In this document: one piece after another, positions 52,727 through 61,319 of the stretch
How the letters are laid out: every line of letters starts with the position of its first letter
How positions within the stretch are numbered: position 1 is the first letter of the stretch
Assembly: GCF_017599305.1 (NCBI RefSeq)
Contig: NZ_JAGFWR010000001.1
Location: 62,001 to 126,000 of the forward strand
Direction of reading: 5' to 3'
Length of the DNA: 64,000 nt
Source: Micromonospora antibiotica
Lineage (GTDB): Bacteria; Actinomycetota; Actinomycetes; Mycobacteriales; Micromonosporaceae
Position numbers and translations under genes: made by a program
Notes under the pieces: generated by a model
The model's input: the letters and a program-made list of their open reading frames with translations, nothing else
What the model was told of the DNA's origin: nothing
The model's database searches: none

Positions 52727-53437
52727 ATGGTAGAAATCACTGGGGATCAGCGCGTCCAGTCAGAGGTCCTGGAGGGCCTCGCCACCGCGGTCAACCACCG
52801 CCGGTGGTTCGTCGAACTGGCGGTGCCCCACCTCGGTGACGACCCGATCGAGATCGGCAGCGGCCTGGGCGACTACGCCCTGGAGTGGGCGCGGCACGTG
52901 CCCCGCTTCACCGCCACCGAGGCCGACCCGGACCGGCTGATCCTGCTCAAGGAGCGGCTGGTCGACGAGCCGACGATCGAGGTCCGCGAGATGCTGCTGC
53001 CGCACCCGGGCGGCGGCGACTACAGCGCGGCCGTGTCGTACAACGTGCTGGAGCACATCGAGGACCACGTGGGTGCGCTGCGCAGCATGCGCGACCTGGT
53101 CCGGCCCGGCGGCGCGGTGATCATCATCGTGCCGGCGTTCCAGTTCGCGATGGGCCCCGCCGACATCGCCACCGGCCACGTGCGCCGCTACACCAAGAAG
53201 ACCCTCGGCGACGCGATGACCGCGGCCGGGCTGCACGTCGAGACGATGCACTACGCCAACGCCCTCGGCCTGATCGGCTACTTCATGGCCACCAAGGTCT
53301 TCCGGCTGATGCCGAAGGAGGGCCCGATGGTCAAGGTGTACGACACCCTCGTGCTGCCCGCCACCAAGGCCGCCGAGCAGCTCGTCCGGCCGCCGTTCGG
53401 CCAGTCCGTCTTCGCCGTCGCCCGGGTGCCCGGCTGA
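52727..53437 (+). CDS. Class I SAM-dependent methyltransferase
   Basis: Encodes 236 residues. The SAM site is PIEIGSGLGDYAL, followed by ATEADPDRL, SYNVLEHIEDHVGAL and LVRPGGAVIIIVP, as in Methyltransf_11 enzymes that modify small molecules or lipids. ATG 52727 has GAGGAA seven bases upstream, better than GTG 52712. The divergent GT-C-like gene suggests a joint role in a surface glycoconjugate. Confidence 0.87.
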   Translation: MVEITGDQRVQSEVLEGLATAVNHRRWFVELAVPHLGDDPIEIGSGLGDYALEWARHVPRFTATEADPDRLILLKERLVDEPTIEVREMLLPHPGGGDYSAAVSYNVLEHIEDHVGALRSMRDLVRPGGAVIIIVPAFQFAMGPADIATGHVRRYTKKTLGDAMTAAGLHVETMHYANALGLIGYFMATKVFRLMPKEGPMVKVYDTLVLPATKAAEQLVRPPFGQSVFAVARVPG

Positions 53438-53488
53438 CCGTGCCGCCCGCCCGCCGGCCCCGCCCACGCGGGACCGGCGGGGCACCGC

Positions 53489-54022
53489 TCACTCCTTGAT
53501 CTGGTACGTCGGCCGGATGACCGCCCGCGCCAGGGTGTGGAACGCCAGGTTGAAGCCGACGTACGCGGGGCTGGCGCCCGGCCCCACGCCGAGCGTGTCG
53601 ACGTCGACCGCGTGCACGGCGAAGACGTACCGGTGCGGGCGGTCGCCCGGCGGCGGGGCCGCACCCCCGTATCCGGTGTCGCCGTAGTCGTTGCGGACGC
53701 TGAACGCCCCACCCAGGTCGGCCTCCTGCACGCCGGTCGGCAGGCTGGTCGTCGAGGCGGGCACGTCGACCAGCACCCAGTGCCAGAAACCGCTGCCGGT
53801 CGGGGCGTCCGGGTCGAAGCAGGTCACCACGAAGCTCTTCGTACCGGCGGGGAAGCCCGACCAGGTCAGCTGCGGGGAGACGTTCTCGCCACCGGTGCTG
53901 CCGTGCGCGTACCGGGCGTCCATCGGCTCGCCGTTGTGCACGTCGTCACTGGTCAGGTCGAACGACGACACGGTCGGCAGCAGCTCGTACGGGTCCGGGG
54001 CGATCGGTCGTTCCAGGGTCAT
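53489..54022 (-). CDS. YbhB/YbcL (PEBP) family protein
   Basis: Encodes 177 residues of the phosphatidylethanolamine-binding/Raf-kinase-inhibitor-like fold: NVSPQLTWSGFPAGTKSFVV, CFDPDAPTGSGFWHWVLVDV and PHRYVFAVHAVD. Bacterial members are cytoplasmic and bind small anionic ligands. Role unknown. Confidence 0.9.
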   Translation of the reverse strand: MTLERPIAPDPYELLPTVSSFDLTSDDVHNGEPMDARYAHGSTGGENVSPQLTWSGFPAGTKSFVVTCFDPDAPTGSGFWHWVLVDVPASTTSLPTGVQEADLGGAFSVRNDYGDTGYGGAAPPPGDRPHRYVFAVHAVDVDTLGVGPGASPAYVGFNLAFHTLARAVIRPTYQIKE

Positions 54023-54167
54023 CGGGAAGGTCCTTCCGGTGTGCGCGTTTTCCTCTGCCCCTTCTTACCCCGCCGGGCGGGGACGACGAACCGGAAGCAC
54101 CGCGCACCGTCGGGCCGCCAGAATGAGGGGACGCGGCCGACGGGCCGGTCGACGACCGGGAGGGCAC

Positions 54168-54548
54168 ATGCGGGACACCGAACGTGAGGCGGAACTGTTG
54201 GAGGCGGAGCGCCGCCTCCAGGCCGCCCAGCTGACCGGCGACGTGGCCGCGCTCGACGCCCTGCTCGACGACCGCCTGATCGCCGTCGGGCCGGACGGTC
54301 GCACCTTCGGCAAGTCCGACGACCTGGCCGCGCACCGCAGTGGCAGTTCGGTGCTCGACGAGCTGGTGGAGGAGGAGTTGGAGCTGCTCGTCGCCGGGAC
54401 GACCGGGGTGACGTTCTTCCGGGGGCGGGTCAGCGGCACCTTCGCGGGTGAGCCGTTCGCGGCGCGGTTGCGCTACACCCGCACCTGGGCGTACGACGAC
54501 GGGTACGGCTGGCGCATCCTCGCCGCCCACCTCAGCCCCGTCTCCTGA
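54168..54548 (+). CDS. NTF2-like (DUF4440) protein
   Basis: Encodes 126 residues with the cone-shaped NTF2-like fold pattern: LEAERRLQAAQLTGDVAALD, LLDDRLIAVGPDGRTFGKSD and RYTRTWAYDDGYGWRILAAH. GGGAGG precedes ATG 54168. Probably a small-ligand-binding protein. No partner is evident. Confidence 0.82.
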   Translation: MRDTEREAELLEAERRLQAAQLTGDVAALDALLDDRLIAVGPDGRTFGKSDDLAAHRSGSSVLDELVEEELELLVAGTTGVTFFRGRVSGTFAGEPFAARLRYTRTWAYDDGYGWRILAAHLSPVS

Positions 54549-54774
54549 CTGCTGACGTGCGGGCACCCGTCCAGCGCCGTCAGCCGCCACGCGGGACGGA
54601 CGTGACCCGTCGTGCTGGCGGCCATCGGGGAAGGTCTCCCGGAATGGGAGGTACTGACGTGCGTCAACCAGCGTCGTTGCCTGATTCACCGGCCCGCCGG
54701 AGTGCAGGTGCGCACGCCACGCCCGCCTGTGTGTGTCCTGCCACCCCGAGCCCTCATCTGCGGGCTCCTGGTGC

Positions 54775-54851
54775 TGCACAATCCGGCCAGACAACAAGCT
54801 GCACACATCCGGCCGTAGAACAAGCTGTACACATCCGGCCAGCGAAAAAGC
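54775..54851. repeat. Three tandem ~26-bp repeats
   Basis: Units 54775-54799, 54800-54825 and 54826-54851 share the core CACACATCCGGCC (with small changes) and a trailing AAAAGC or ACAAGC. The spacing is regular. They lie in the 850-base gap 54549-55399 that shows no supported gene and might be protein-binding iterons. Confidence 0.7.
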
Positions 54852-55311
54852 GCAGTCGCGCCGGAGCAAGAATGACTCTTCCGCCGCCACACATCGCTGA
54901 TGCTCGACCGAGCTGGCGCAGTTCGTCATACGAGTCCCCGTTCGACTCGACGGCGTAGCGGCTCGATACGTGCGCTGATCGACTCGGACGCACCGTGCGC
55001 AGAACGCGAAAAGGTCCTGCCCGACAGACTCGTCGGGCAGGAATGGCTGGAAGCGGGAAGCGATCCGCAATCCACTCGACCCTGTCGGGACCGATCGCCC
55101 CCATCTTGTCGACCACTGGCCGCCAATAGCCGGGCCGACCGTACCCAGGTTGGCGCGAAGGCCGTCGATGGTGGCGGTACGGCGGTGTCAGCGCAGAGCA
55201 CCGCATCACACCACTGCGGGCATTTTGTCTGATTCACTACTTAAAAGCGATAGAACCGCTAGGTTGCACCTTGATAGCAAGAAGGAGGGTAACTGGCACC
55301 CCGCAGCCCCA

Positions 55312-55331
55312 AGTGTCGGACTTCCGACACT
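55312..55331. promoter_or_regulatory. 20-bp dyad upstream of the unknown operon
   Basis: AGTGTCGGA and TCCGACACT flank CT, about 70 bases before the GTG at 55400. Perfect 9-bp arms. Confidence 0.6.
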
Positions 55332-55348
55332 ACTACCGGTGCACTTTC

Positions 55349-55384
55349 GGTAACTTCATGCAACCCCTGCTCGATGAAGTTACC
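55349..55384 (+). promoter_or_regulatory. 11-bp inverted repeat directly before the unknown operon
   Basis: GGTAACTTCAT (55349-55359) and ATGAAGTTACC (55374-55384) are perfect complements with a 14-base loop, ending 15 bases before the start codon. It could be an operator or an RNA hairpin that hides the ribosome binding site. Confidence 0.6.
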
Positions 55385-55399
55385 AAAGGCGGACCCTGA

Positions 55400-55798
55400 G
55401 TGCCCCGTGGAAAAGGCAGCGCAGCCGAGGTCCAGTACCTGCGAGACGGCGTCGAACTCACTCAGTACGGAGAGGAAGGAGAGGATTTCCGCAACTTCCT
55501 GCGGGTAGACATCGGTGAGACCGAGATGTCATTGATCATCGGCAGGCAGTCCAAGATGGCGGTGGCGCTCCTCGTCACAAAAGCTGCACCACCTTGGGCC
55601 AAGGCTCGGTACACCACCGTCGGCGCGCTGCGTCAAGCTGGCTTCGAAGTCGTCCACTCACCCACCCGGGGGAATCCCCTCCATGTCTCGGTCTTCCCAC
55701 CGTCTGGGCCATATGGGCCTACCGAGTGGGATGACGGTATGGCGATGAGCTTCGACAAGTGCTTCACTGAGTCCACGGGAGGTGATACTCGTGAGTAA
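55400..55798 (+). CDS. Hypothetical protein, first gene of an unknown pair
   Basis: Encodes 132 residues. No family is recognised. It is a mixed alpha/beta soluble protein (FRNFLRVDIGETEMSLIIGR, ALRQAGFEVVHSPTRGNPLH). Start is GTG 55400. It overlaps the next gene by eight bases. Base composition is lower in GC than the core genes, suggesting transfer. The two dyads immediately upstream indicate dedicated regulation. Confidence 0.7.
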   Translation: MPRGKGSAAEVQYLRDGVELTQYGEEGEDFRNFLRVDIGETEMSLIIGRQSKMAVALLVTKAAPPWAKARYTTVGALRQAGFEVVHSPTRGNPLHVSVFPPSGPYGPTEWDDGMAMSFDKCFTESTGGDTRE

Positions 55799-56282
55799 GT
55801 CGGTTCTCCCAAAGTTGGGCAATCTAGCGTGGGCACCGGTCACCTCGGTGGAGGAGGTCGAGATATTCGATCGCTACAACGGCGTACCCACCCTCGGCAT
55901 ATTCAGAACGGGCGGCCAGGCTCATCTGTTCTGGCGCACACTTGGCTACACCGGGGACATCTCCCTCTGGCTTTATGTTCCGCTGTCAGACGGAGATCAG
56001 GAGGCCCTCGGTGACGACGAGGGTCCCGGCCTGCTGGACGGAATTGTCTACCAATCGGCAAGGCAGCGCTGGGTGACTGTCGGCGTCGCCGACTACTACC
56101 GGCTCATCTTCGAGCGCGAGTGGAGCATTCCGCCCAACGCGAAGCACGGCCAGATTCTTCGATCGCTGATCGAGGATGTAACGGCGGCCCTTCAGCTTGC
56201 GATCGATGGAGGACTTCCGCCCGGCAGGAAAGAGAACTTCAAGAAGGCGCAGGAAGCTGTCCGCCATCTTGTGGCCTGCTGA
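55791..56282 (+). CDS. Hypothetical protein, second gene of the unknown pair
   Basis: Encodes 163 residues: a beta-rich N-terminal half (GIFRTGGQAHLFWRTLGYTG, ISLWLYVPLSDGDQEAL) and a helical C-terminal half (ILRSLIEDVTAALQLAIDGG). No family is recognised. GTG 55791 follows GGGAGG by eight bases and overlaps the end of the first gene, so both are co-translated. The pair sits just left of a tRNA-Ser attachment fragment. Confidence 0.72.
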   Translation: MSKSVLPKLGNLAWAPVTSVEEVEIFDRYNGVPTLGIFRTGGQAHLFWRTLGYTGDISLWLYVPLSDGDQEALGDDEGPGLLDGIVYQSARQRWVTVGVADYYRLIFEREWSIPPNAKHGQILRSLIEDVTAALQLAIDGGLPPGRKENFKKAQEAVRHLVAC

Positions 56283-56516
56283 CCCCCCTCATTGCCGCTT
56301 CCTGCCGACCGGCAGGAAGCGGCACGCGCTCCGAGAAGCACTCCGGTGACGCTACGCGACCTCTGGTGACACGAAAGGTCAGCCGAGGACGTACCCGCAC
56401 CGTTCGAGCAGGCTCCATGAGCGGCTGAAGGACGGGCACGCATGGACGGCGCACACTGCGAGACGCCACCTGGCAGGGTCAACACTGGTGAGGGTGCGTT
56501 GCTGCCGCTCTGGACG

Positions 56517-56573
56517 CGGAGGGTGTGGGATTCGAACCCACGAAGACATCGCTGCCTTACCGGTTTTCAAGAC
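56517..56573 (-). repeat. tRNA-Ser(TGA) 3' fragment, attachment site of the right-hand element
   Basis: Read on the minus strand, 56517-56573 gives the anticodon loop CTTGAAA (anticodon TGA), the variable arm, a perfect T-arm with TTCGAAT, the acceptor 3' strand ACCCTCC and discriminator G. The 5' half is missing. By analogy with the tRNA-Arg island, the element lies to the right and the intact tRNA-Ser(TGA) should be found beyond 64000. Confidence 0.85.
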
Positions 56574-56634
56574 CAACCGCTGCAAGCTGGTGAGCTGCGC
56601 AAACGTCGAACCACAGCCAGTCCTTGCCGGGCAT

Positions 56635-56895
56635 TTACCGCTGCTCGCGATCAGAACGCGCTGCGGAGCTTGTCACGGACTGCTCGCGCCACTGATCGCC
56701 GCCCGCCCGGACAAGCCGCTGAACCATCGTGCGCGCCTCGGCCTCGGTCGCAAACTCCCACCGGAGTACTCTGCCCGTCTCAACATCGCCGGCCCTCGCC
56801 ACAACGTGCCATCGCACCTCACGAGACAGCCAGACATCGCGGCGCGTTAACCGCCCCCACGATCCGTTCCACCACCGCGATACCTGCTCCCGCAC
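56635..56895 (-). CDS. Small hypothetical protein of the integrative element
   Basis: Encodes 86 residues: Trp/Arg-rich (REQVSRWWNGSWGRLTRRDV) then RWEFATEAEARTMVQRLVRA. The pattern of a small beta-alpha protein is plausible. GTG 56895 has no clear Shine-Dalgarno. First gene inside the element, next to the attachment site. Confidence 0.5.
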   Translation of the reverse strand: MREQVSRWWNGSWGRLTRRDVWLSREVRWHVVARAGDVETGRVLRWEFATEAEARTMVQRLVRAGGDQWREQSVTSSAARSDREQR

Positions 56896-56968
56896 GCCAC
56901 GGATCGTACAGGCGTACGAACGGACGCGCAGGTCACACCGATTTCGATCTAGCGGATAGCCTCAGCCC

Positions 56969-57493
56969 ATGGTCGCCTCGACCCCCCTCCTGCGCTCCTG
57001 GCGTGTCCGGGCGTTCATCGCCGCCGCCATCGCCCTGACAGGCTGCCTAGCTGTGCCGGCAGGGTGGGCCGTAGTGATGACGGCCGAAGCTGGGCAAGGT
57101 GAACCCACACCCGTTGCCGCTGCCAACGCCTACCTACTCGCGACGTTCGCGTCGGGCGATGGGCTAGGGATCGATCGATGCGTGTGCAGCGAGAGGCCAC
57201 GCCGCGCCTTGAAAACGGCGCAGGAATTGCGGCGCGAATTCGAGGCGCATGCCGGTGACGGAGTGAAGGTTGAGTCGTTCGATTGGCGAGAGTCGTCCTC
57301 AACTGGCCTGGTCTCGGCAATGGTGGGCTTTCGGTTCACGAGAGTCGACCCAGAAACAGGAAGTGTCACCTTCATTAGCGGCACTAAGCATGAATGGCGC
57401 TTTCACACGATGAAGGAGCATGGAATTAGCGGCGGCTGGAAGGTCTGCCGTGTCGAGGCTCCAGCCCTCTGCGGCACTCATATCCGCTGCTGA
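56969..57493 (+). CDS. Membrane-anchored hypothetical protein
   Basis: Encodes 174 residues. One N-terminal hydrophobic helix (about 12-38, containing ALTGCLAVPAGWAVV) may be a transmembrane anchor or lipoprotein-like signal. The exterior domain has four Cys residues and an NTF2-like feel (VAAANAYLLATFASGDG, FRFTRVDPETGSVTF). Convergent with the kinase-like gene, overlapping by 16 bases. Confidence 0.65.
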   Translation: MVASTPLLRSWRVRAFIAAAIALTGCLAVPAGWAVVMTAEAGQGEPTPVAAANAYLLATFASGDGLGIDRCVCSERPRRALKTAQELRREFEAHAGDGVKVESFDWRESSSTGLVSAMVGFRFTRVDPETGSVTFISGTKHEWRFHTMKEHGISGGWKVCRVEAPALCGTHIRC

Positions 57494-58032
57494 CTGTTCA
57501 TGCCAGCGCTTCGGACAGCACCGAGAATAGACCGGGCCACTACCGCCGGCTCATTCTCAGCAGTGTTGACGTCTACGTCGGCGCACTCAAGCGATTCCGT
57601 CTCGTCCCACGCCGTCAACCGCTCTTCAACATCCCCGGTTTTTCGCGCAACGATTCGCGCCTCTGCAATATCTCGCGGGCACCAAAGGTGGACAACAACC
57701 CACCGAATAGAAGGGGTTGCGGCCTTGACTGCATCAATTGCTGCTACTTGCCCCAAGTGCAACACCGGTACCGAGTGATCGGCGAGGCTCAACAAAACCG
57801 ATCGGTCTATCCCGTATACCGATCCGTAACGCCGGTTCTCCCAAATAAGCTCACCTTGCTTACGCAGCTCGTTGAAGCGCTCATGTGAAACCATCCGGTA
57901 GCCGGTGGTTCGCCCAGCTCCGGCCTTCAACCGCTGGAAGAGAGCAACACACCCTCCAAGGTTTACCAACTCGCGGGTAACCGTGTCCTTACCTGCGGCG
58001 GGCGGGCCGTAGAGGATGACGCCGACCCTCAC
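57478..58032 (-). CDS. Guanylate kinase-like P-loop protein
   Basis: Encodes 184 residues. The P-loop GPPAAGKDTVTREL, the YRMVSHERFNELRKQGELIW segment and the YGIDRSVLLSL region follow the guanylate kinase plan. The usual GMP-binding details are altered, so it may phosphorylate another nucleotide or act as a regulator. GTG 58032 overlaps the stop of the GntR-kinase fusion (GTGA), so the two are co-translated. Confidence 0.78.
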   Translation of the reverse strand: MRVGVILYGPPAAGKDTVTRELVNLGGCVALFQRLKAGAGRTTGYRMVSHERFNELRKQGELIWENRRYGSVYGIDRSVLLSLADHSVPVLHLGQVAAIDAVKAATPSIRWVVVHLWCPRDIAEARIVARKTGDVEERLTAWDETESLECADVDVNTAENEPAVVARSILGAVRSAGMNSQQRI

Positions 58033-58889
58033 GACCGGCCACCCTCACGACCTAGTATCCGGCCCAGCAACTCTCGTGCCTGCGTTTGCAATGGCGCACT
58101 GGACGTGCAGTTGGTCACCAACGCATGAGGCACCTCGGGACGGAAGTCCACATCAATGCGGCCCAAGTAGCCCGACCAATCAGCGAGCTTTGCAGCATCA
58201 CGGGCAGCCCCCCGGTGGCGAATGTAGGCATGCATTGTCATTGGATCGCAGTAGACCCACACGAAGGTCGTTGCCGCCTTTTTCTCCGCGAAAGATGCCT
58301 GCACGCGTTCCAGCCACGCCCGATCTTTGAACTCAGCGATAAAAGGGGCAGCAACGATTGCACTATTGCCGCATAAAACATTCTCATTTGTCGCCGCCAT
58401 AAGCGATTCGTACTCGCGCGGCCTCATGAGTCTTAGGTAGTCTTCGGACTCGCGATCATTGGGAGATAGGCCCATTACCTCAAGAGCGGCTTCAACGACG
58501 GGACGCGTCAGTGTGTCTTTGTCGAGAATCGGCCACCCCGTCTCACGAGCAAGAATTCGACCCAACTCGGTTTTTCCGCTGCCCGCATAGCCACCGATCA
58601 TCAACACCTGAGGGCTCATTGGCCGGATCTCGATCCGCTTGCTTTGATCCGGCGCGTGCACAACTCGCTTTGACCGGGATTTGCTAACCACTCGCCCCTC
58701 AGAGATCAAGAGACGCATTGCTTCCGAGATCGTGAAGCCGCTGACACCCCACCGGTCGGCTAGTTCCCGCGTGGTGGGCAGCACCTCACCGTCACGAAGC
58801 ACCCCGGAATCGATGTCGTTGCGGATGTTCCGGGCGACCTGCTGATGGAGCGCCTCAGACCGAGCTAGCCGGGGCTCAGGGGTTGGCAT
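58029..58889 (-). CDS. GntR-type DNA-binding domain fused to a P-loop kinase
   Basis: Encodes 286 residues. Residues about 8-78 form a GntR winged helix (ARNIRNDIDSGVLRDGEVLP, TRELADRWGVSGFTISEAMR). Residues about 90-280 form an AAA_33/zeta-like kinase domain with Walker A GGYAGSGKTELGR and a FVWVYCDPMTMHAYIRHRG region. A DNA-binding kinase could sense a nucleotide or small molecule and control the element. It is divergent from the rightward operon across the promoter region at 58890-59388. Confidence 0.82.
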   Translation of the reverse strand: MPTPEPRLARSEALHQQVARNIRNDIDSGVLRDGEVLPTTRELADRWGVSGFTISEAMRLLISEGRVVSKSRSKRVVHAPDQSKRIEIRPMSPQVLMIGGYAGSGKTELGRILARETGWPILDKDTLTRPVVEAALEVMGLSPNDRESEDYLRLMRPREYESLMAATNENVLCGNSAIVAAPFIAEFKDRAWLERVQASFAEKKAATTFVWVYCDPMTMHAYIRHRGAARDAAKLADWSGYLGRIDVDFRPEVPHALVTNCTSSAPLQTQARELLGRILGREGGRS

Positions 58890-59388
58890 GGCAGTCCTCT
58901 CAGGAGCCGATAGCAGTCCCCGCAGCCTACCAGCGGCCTAACAGATGGTTGGTCCGCGTTTCACGTTTGCCCAGCTCAGACACGACTTGTGCCATAACAG
59001 TTGACCTGGAGACATACCAGTTGTTAGGTTGCCTCCATCACACCGAGCCCGGAGCAGACGGGGAAGGTGGCGGCTCGCCGCCACTCGCCTACGTGCTGCC
59101 GGTGTCTGGCTGTTCATTGAGAACTTCACAGCAGAAGCGCCGCGTAGATCCGTCTTGCGGCATCCCCGCCTTGAGCCACACGGTGGCCGACCTCGGTAGA
59201 TCCCGAGCGAGCGGGGCGAGCGGGCCGGGTCTGGCGCGCGGTTGCTTCTGCCTCTGATTCCCGCTGTGGGTGGGGTCGCGCTGTCACGGCGCGGCCCCGG
59301 CCCCGGCGCTCTGCTGCTGGTCCGGGTGGCACCCGGACCGCGCTGCCTACCCAACCTGACTTGACCTGTGGGGAGAGGTGATCCCGCT
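58890..59388 (+). promoter_or_regulatory. 499-base divergent control region of the integrative element
   Basis: No supported gene. It holds a good promoter (TTGACC 59001-59006, 17-bp spacer, TTAGGT 59024-59029) with CAGTTG present at 58999 and again at 59019. A 9-bp stem with 3-base loop lies at 59319-59339, about 50 bases before the first gene. The repeated CAGTTG is a candidate binding site for the GntR-kinase fusion. Confidence 0.6.
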
Positions 59389-59550
59389 ATGTCCGCGATC
59401 GCTGCGTGTGTGCGTGTCACGACCAAGAGCCGCGCCATCTGGCGCACCTGCACGGCGTGCGGGGCGCTTGCCCCGCTGGCCCCTAACGAGAGCCGTTGCC
59501 GGGCCTGCCCGCTGACGTCTCGCCGTACTGAGAGGAACCGATCGAAGTGA
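59389..59550 (+). CDS. Small zinc-ribbon protein
   Basis: Encodes 53 residues with two Cys pairs (CTACG and CRAC), a likely zinc ribbon. GGGGAGAGG precedes ATG 59389. First gene of the packed rightward operon. Its TGA overlaps the next GTG. Confidence 0.65.
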   Translation: MSAIAACVRVTTKSRAIWRTCTACGALAPLAPNESRCRACPLTSRRTERNRSK

Positions 59551-59918
59551 TCCCCGCTGAGTTGGAGCCGACCCCGTTTGACCTGGCTGCGATCGACGCC
59601 GAGTGGCCGTTGATTGCCGCTGAGCTGGACGTGCTCGACGCTGAGATCAGCCTGTTCTACGCCGACGACCGGGGTGGCCCCTCGCCGCTGGACTGGCGCA
59701 GGCTGCGCCGGGCCGAAGCTCGCGTTACTCGCGCCGCCACGACGGCGGTTCGCCCGCCCTGGCAAGCCGACGGGTGCGTGCTTCACCGCCTGGCGGTGGT
59801 CGGCCGGACCGGTTGCGGCTACGGCTGCGAGATCGTGCGCTGCCCCGCCTGCGGTGGTGAGCAGGTTCTCCACCAGACCGCCGACGGATGCCGGGCCAGC
59901 CTGCCTCGCGCGGTCTGA
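59547..59918 (+). CDS. DUF6284-like protein with zinc-binding C-terminus
   Basis: Encodes 123 residues. The first 75 (FDLAAIDAEWPLIAAELDVL, LDWRRLRRAEARVTRAA) match the DUF6284 family found in actinomycete integrative elements. The C-terminal part has a Cys cluster (GCGYGCEIVRCPACGG). Start is GTG 59547 by GTGA overlap. Role unknown. Confidence 0.75.
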   Translation: MIPAELEPTPFDLAAIDAEWPLIAAELDVLDAEISLFYADDRGGPSPLDWRRLRRAEARVTRAATTAVRPPWQADGCVLHRLAVVGRTGCGYGCEIVRCPACGGEQVLHQTADGCRASLPRAV

Positions 59919-60280
59919 TGTCCCGCATCCGGGCCGCCTACTGGGACCCGGAAGGAACACGGTTCGGTATCCCCACCTACTGGTGGCGAGGTGCCCCGCC
60001 CGGCTACGCCACCCGCCGCCAACTGACCGCCGCCGGGCTGCGGCCTGGTGGTCAACCGGTCGCCGCTCAGGTGCTCTGGCGTGGTATCGGCGGCACCCGC
60101 GCCGCCTACCTGTACCGGGTCGACCTGGCCCGGCCGAAGCGCACCGCCACCCCCGCCCAGCGGCGGGCCATCGCCGCCGCGTTGCTGGCCCGCCGCACCT
60201 GTCCAACCTGCCGGCGGGTGCGCCCCTACTACATCCCGCGATCCCTCGGAGAGTGCACCGACTGCTCTCCCCTGTGTTGA
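59918..60280 (+). CDS. RRQRL-motif zinc-binding protein
   Basis: Encodes 120 residues: YWDPEGTRFGIPTYWWRGAP, ATRRQLTAAGLRPGGQPVAA and a C-terminal CPTCRR...CTDC zinc site, matching the RRQRL-motif zinc-binding family of Streptomyces-type elements. ATG 59918 overlaps the preceding stop (TGATG). Confidence 0.8.
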   Translation: MSRIRAAYWDPEGTRFGIPTYWWRGAPPGYATRRQLTAAGLRPGGQPVAAQVLWRGIGGTRAAYLYRVDLARPKRTATPAQRRAIAAALLARRTCPTCRRVRPYYIPRSLGECTDCSPLC

Positions 60281-60292
60281 AAGAGGCTCCGA

Positions 60293-60634
60293 GTGACTGT
60301 CCAGAAGTCCCGTCGCGCCGTCATGGCCGAACTGATCCTGCTGGCCGACCCGACCTTCATCCGCGTTCACACCCCCGGCGTGTCGCTGTCGGTCACCTTC
60401 GACAGCATCGCTGACCTGAAGTCGTGGCTGCACCTGGCCGGACTTAACGACCCGGACATGCTGACCGGCGAGCACGACGGCACCGCCGACGACGGTCGCC
60501 CCTACCGGTCGATGAACGCCTACCCGACGTGGCACGGCTGGGAGTTCTACGCCTCCGCCCGCGAGTACACCGACACCGCCGGGCCGCTCGACCCGTCGAC
60601 CGCCGATCGGCTCGCCGCGCTGGCGGTGGCCTGA
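60293..60634 (+). CDS. Hypothetical protein of the integrative element
   Basis: Encodes 113 residues, probably one alpha/beta domain ([37 protein letters not shown]). No function recognised. GTG 60293 is preceded by AAGAGG. The stop overlaps the NUDIX start. Confidence 0.7.
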   Translation: MTVQKSRRAVMAELILLADPTFIRVHTPGVSLSVTFDSIADLKSWLHLAGLNDPDMLTGEHDGTADDGRPYRSMNAYPTWHGWEFYASAREYTDTAGPLDPSTADRLAALAVA

Positions 60635-61302
60635 TGACCGCGCGCACCTTCACCCACCCGTCCGTCCTGGCCGGCATCACCGCCGGGGCGTCGTGGGCCG
60701 ATGCGGAGATGGATCCGACCCGCATCGACTGGACGGCCCGACGGGCCGCCGCCGCGATCCCGTTCCCCCTCGTGGACGGCCGGCCGGTCAACCCGTACGC
60801 GCCGACCGGTATCCGCTACGGCCGTAACGAACTCGGTCACTGGGGTGAGGCCCTGGCCGCCGACGCCATCGTTACCGCCGCCGACATCGGCGGGCAGCGG
60901 TGGCTACTGCTCATCGAACGCGGCGACGGACACGGGTGGGCGGTGCCCGGCGGGCACGTCGACCCCGGAGAGAACCCGACGCACGCAGCGTTCCGCGAGT
61001 TGGCCGAGGAAACCGGCCTGGTCGCCGACCCCACCGACCCGTGGGTTAAGACGCTGCCGGCCCGGTACGTACCCGACCCGCGCGCCTCCGATGAGGCGTG
61101 GATGGTCACCGTCCCGGTCCGCATCGACCTCGGGCACGGGTGGGACGCCCTGCCGGAGGTGACCGGCCGTGACGACGCCCGCCAGGCCGCCTGGCTGCCC
61201 GCCCGCTCCTACCAGCACCTGATCGAGCACCTGCGCCACTACCACGACGGGGACGTGTTCCCCGCTCACCGTGACCTGCTCGCCGCCGTTCTCGACCACT
61301 GA
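60634..61302 (+). CDS. NUDIX hydrolase
   Basis: Encodes 222 residues. The NUDIX box is complete: [23 protein letters not shown], with the metal-binding REL-x-EE core. It hydrolyses a nucleoside diphosphate linked to another moiety. NUDIX genes are common in AICEs, where they are thought to influence maintenance. ATG 60634 overlaps the previous stop. Confidence 0.9.
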   Translation: MTARTFTHPSVLAGITAGASWADAEMDPTRIDWTARRAAAAIPFPLVDGRPVNPYAPTGIRYGRNELGHWGEALAADAIVTAADIGGQRWLLLIERGDGHGWAVPGGHVDPGENPTHAAFRELAEETGLVADPTDPWVKTLPARYVPDPRASDEAWMVTVPVRIDLGHGWDALPEVTGRDDARQAAWLPARSYQHLIEHLRHYHDGDVFPAHRDLLAAVLDH

Positions 61303-61319
61303 CCGGAAGGACACCTGCG

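Noticed and set aside
54775..54851. A CRISPR array
   Set aside because: The repeats are directly adjacent with no unique spacers and no cas genes are present.
56517..56573. A functional tRNA-Ser(TGA) gene
   Set aside because: The acceptor 5' strand and D-arm are absent. It is a 3' fragment left by integration.
58883..59257. A 124-codon rightward frame in the element's control region
   Set aside because: It overlaps the start of the GntR-kinase gene and the promoter, and lacks protein-like composition.
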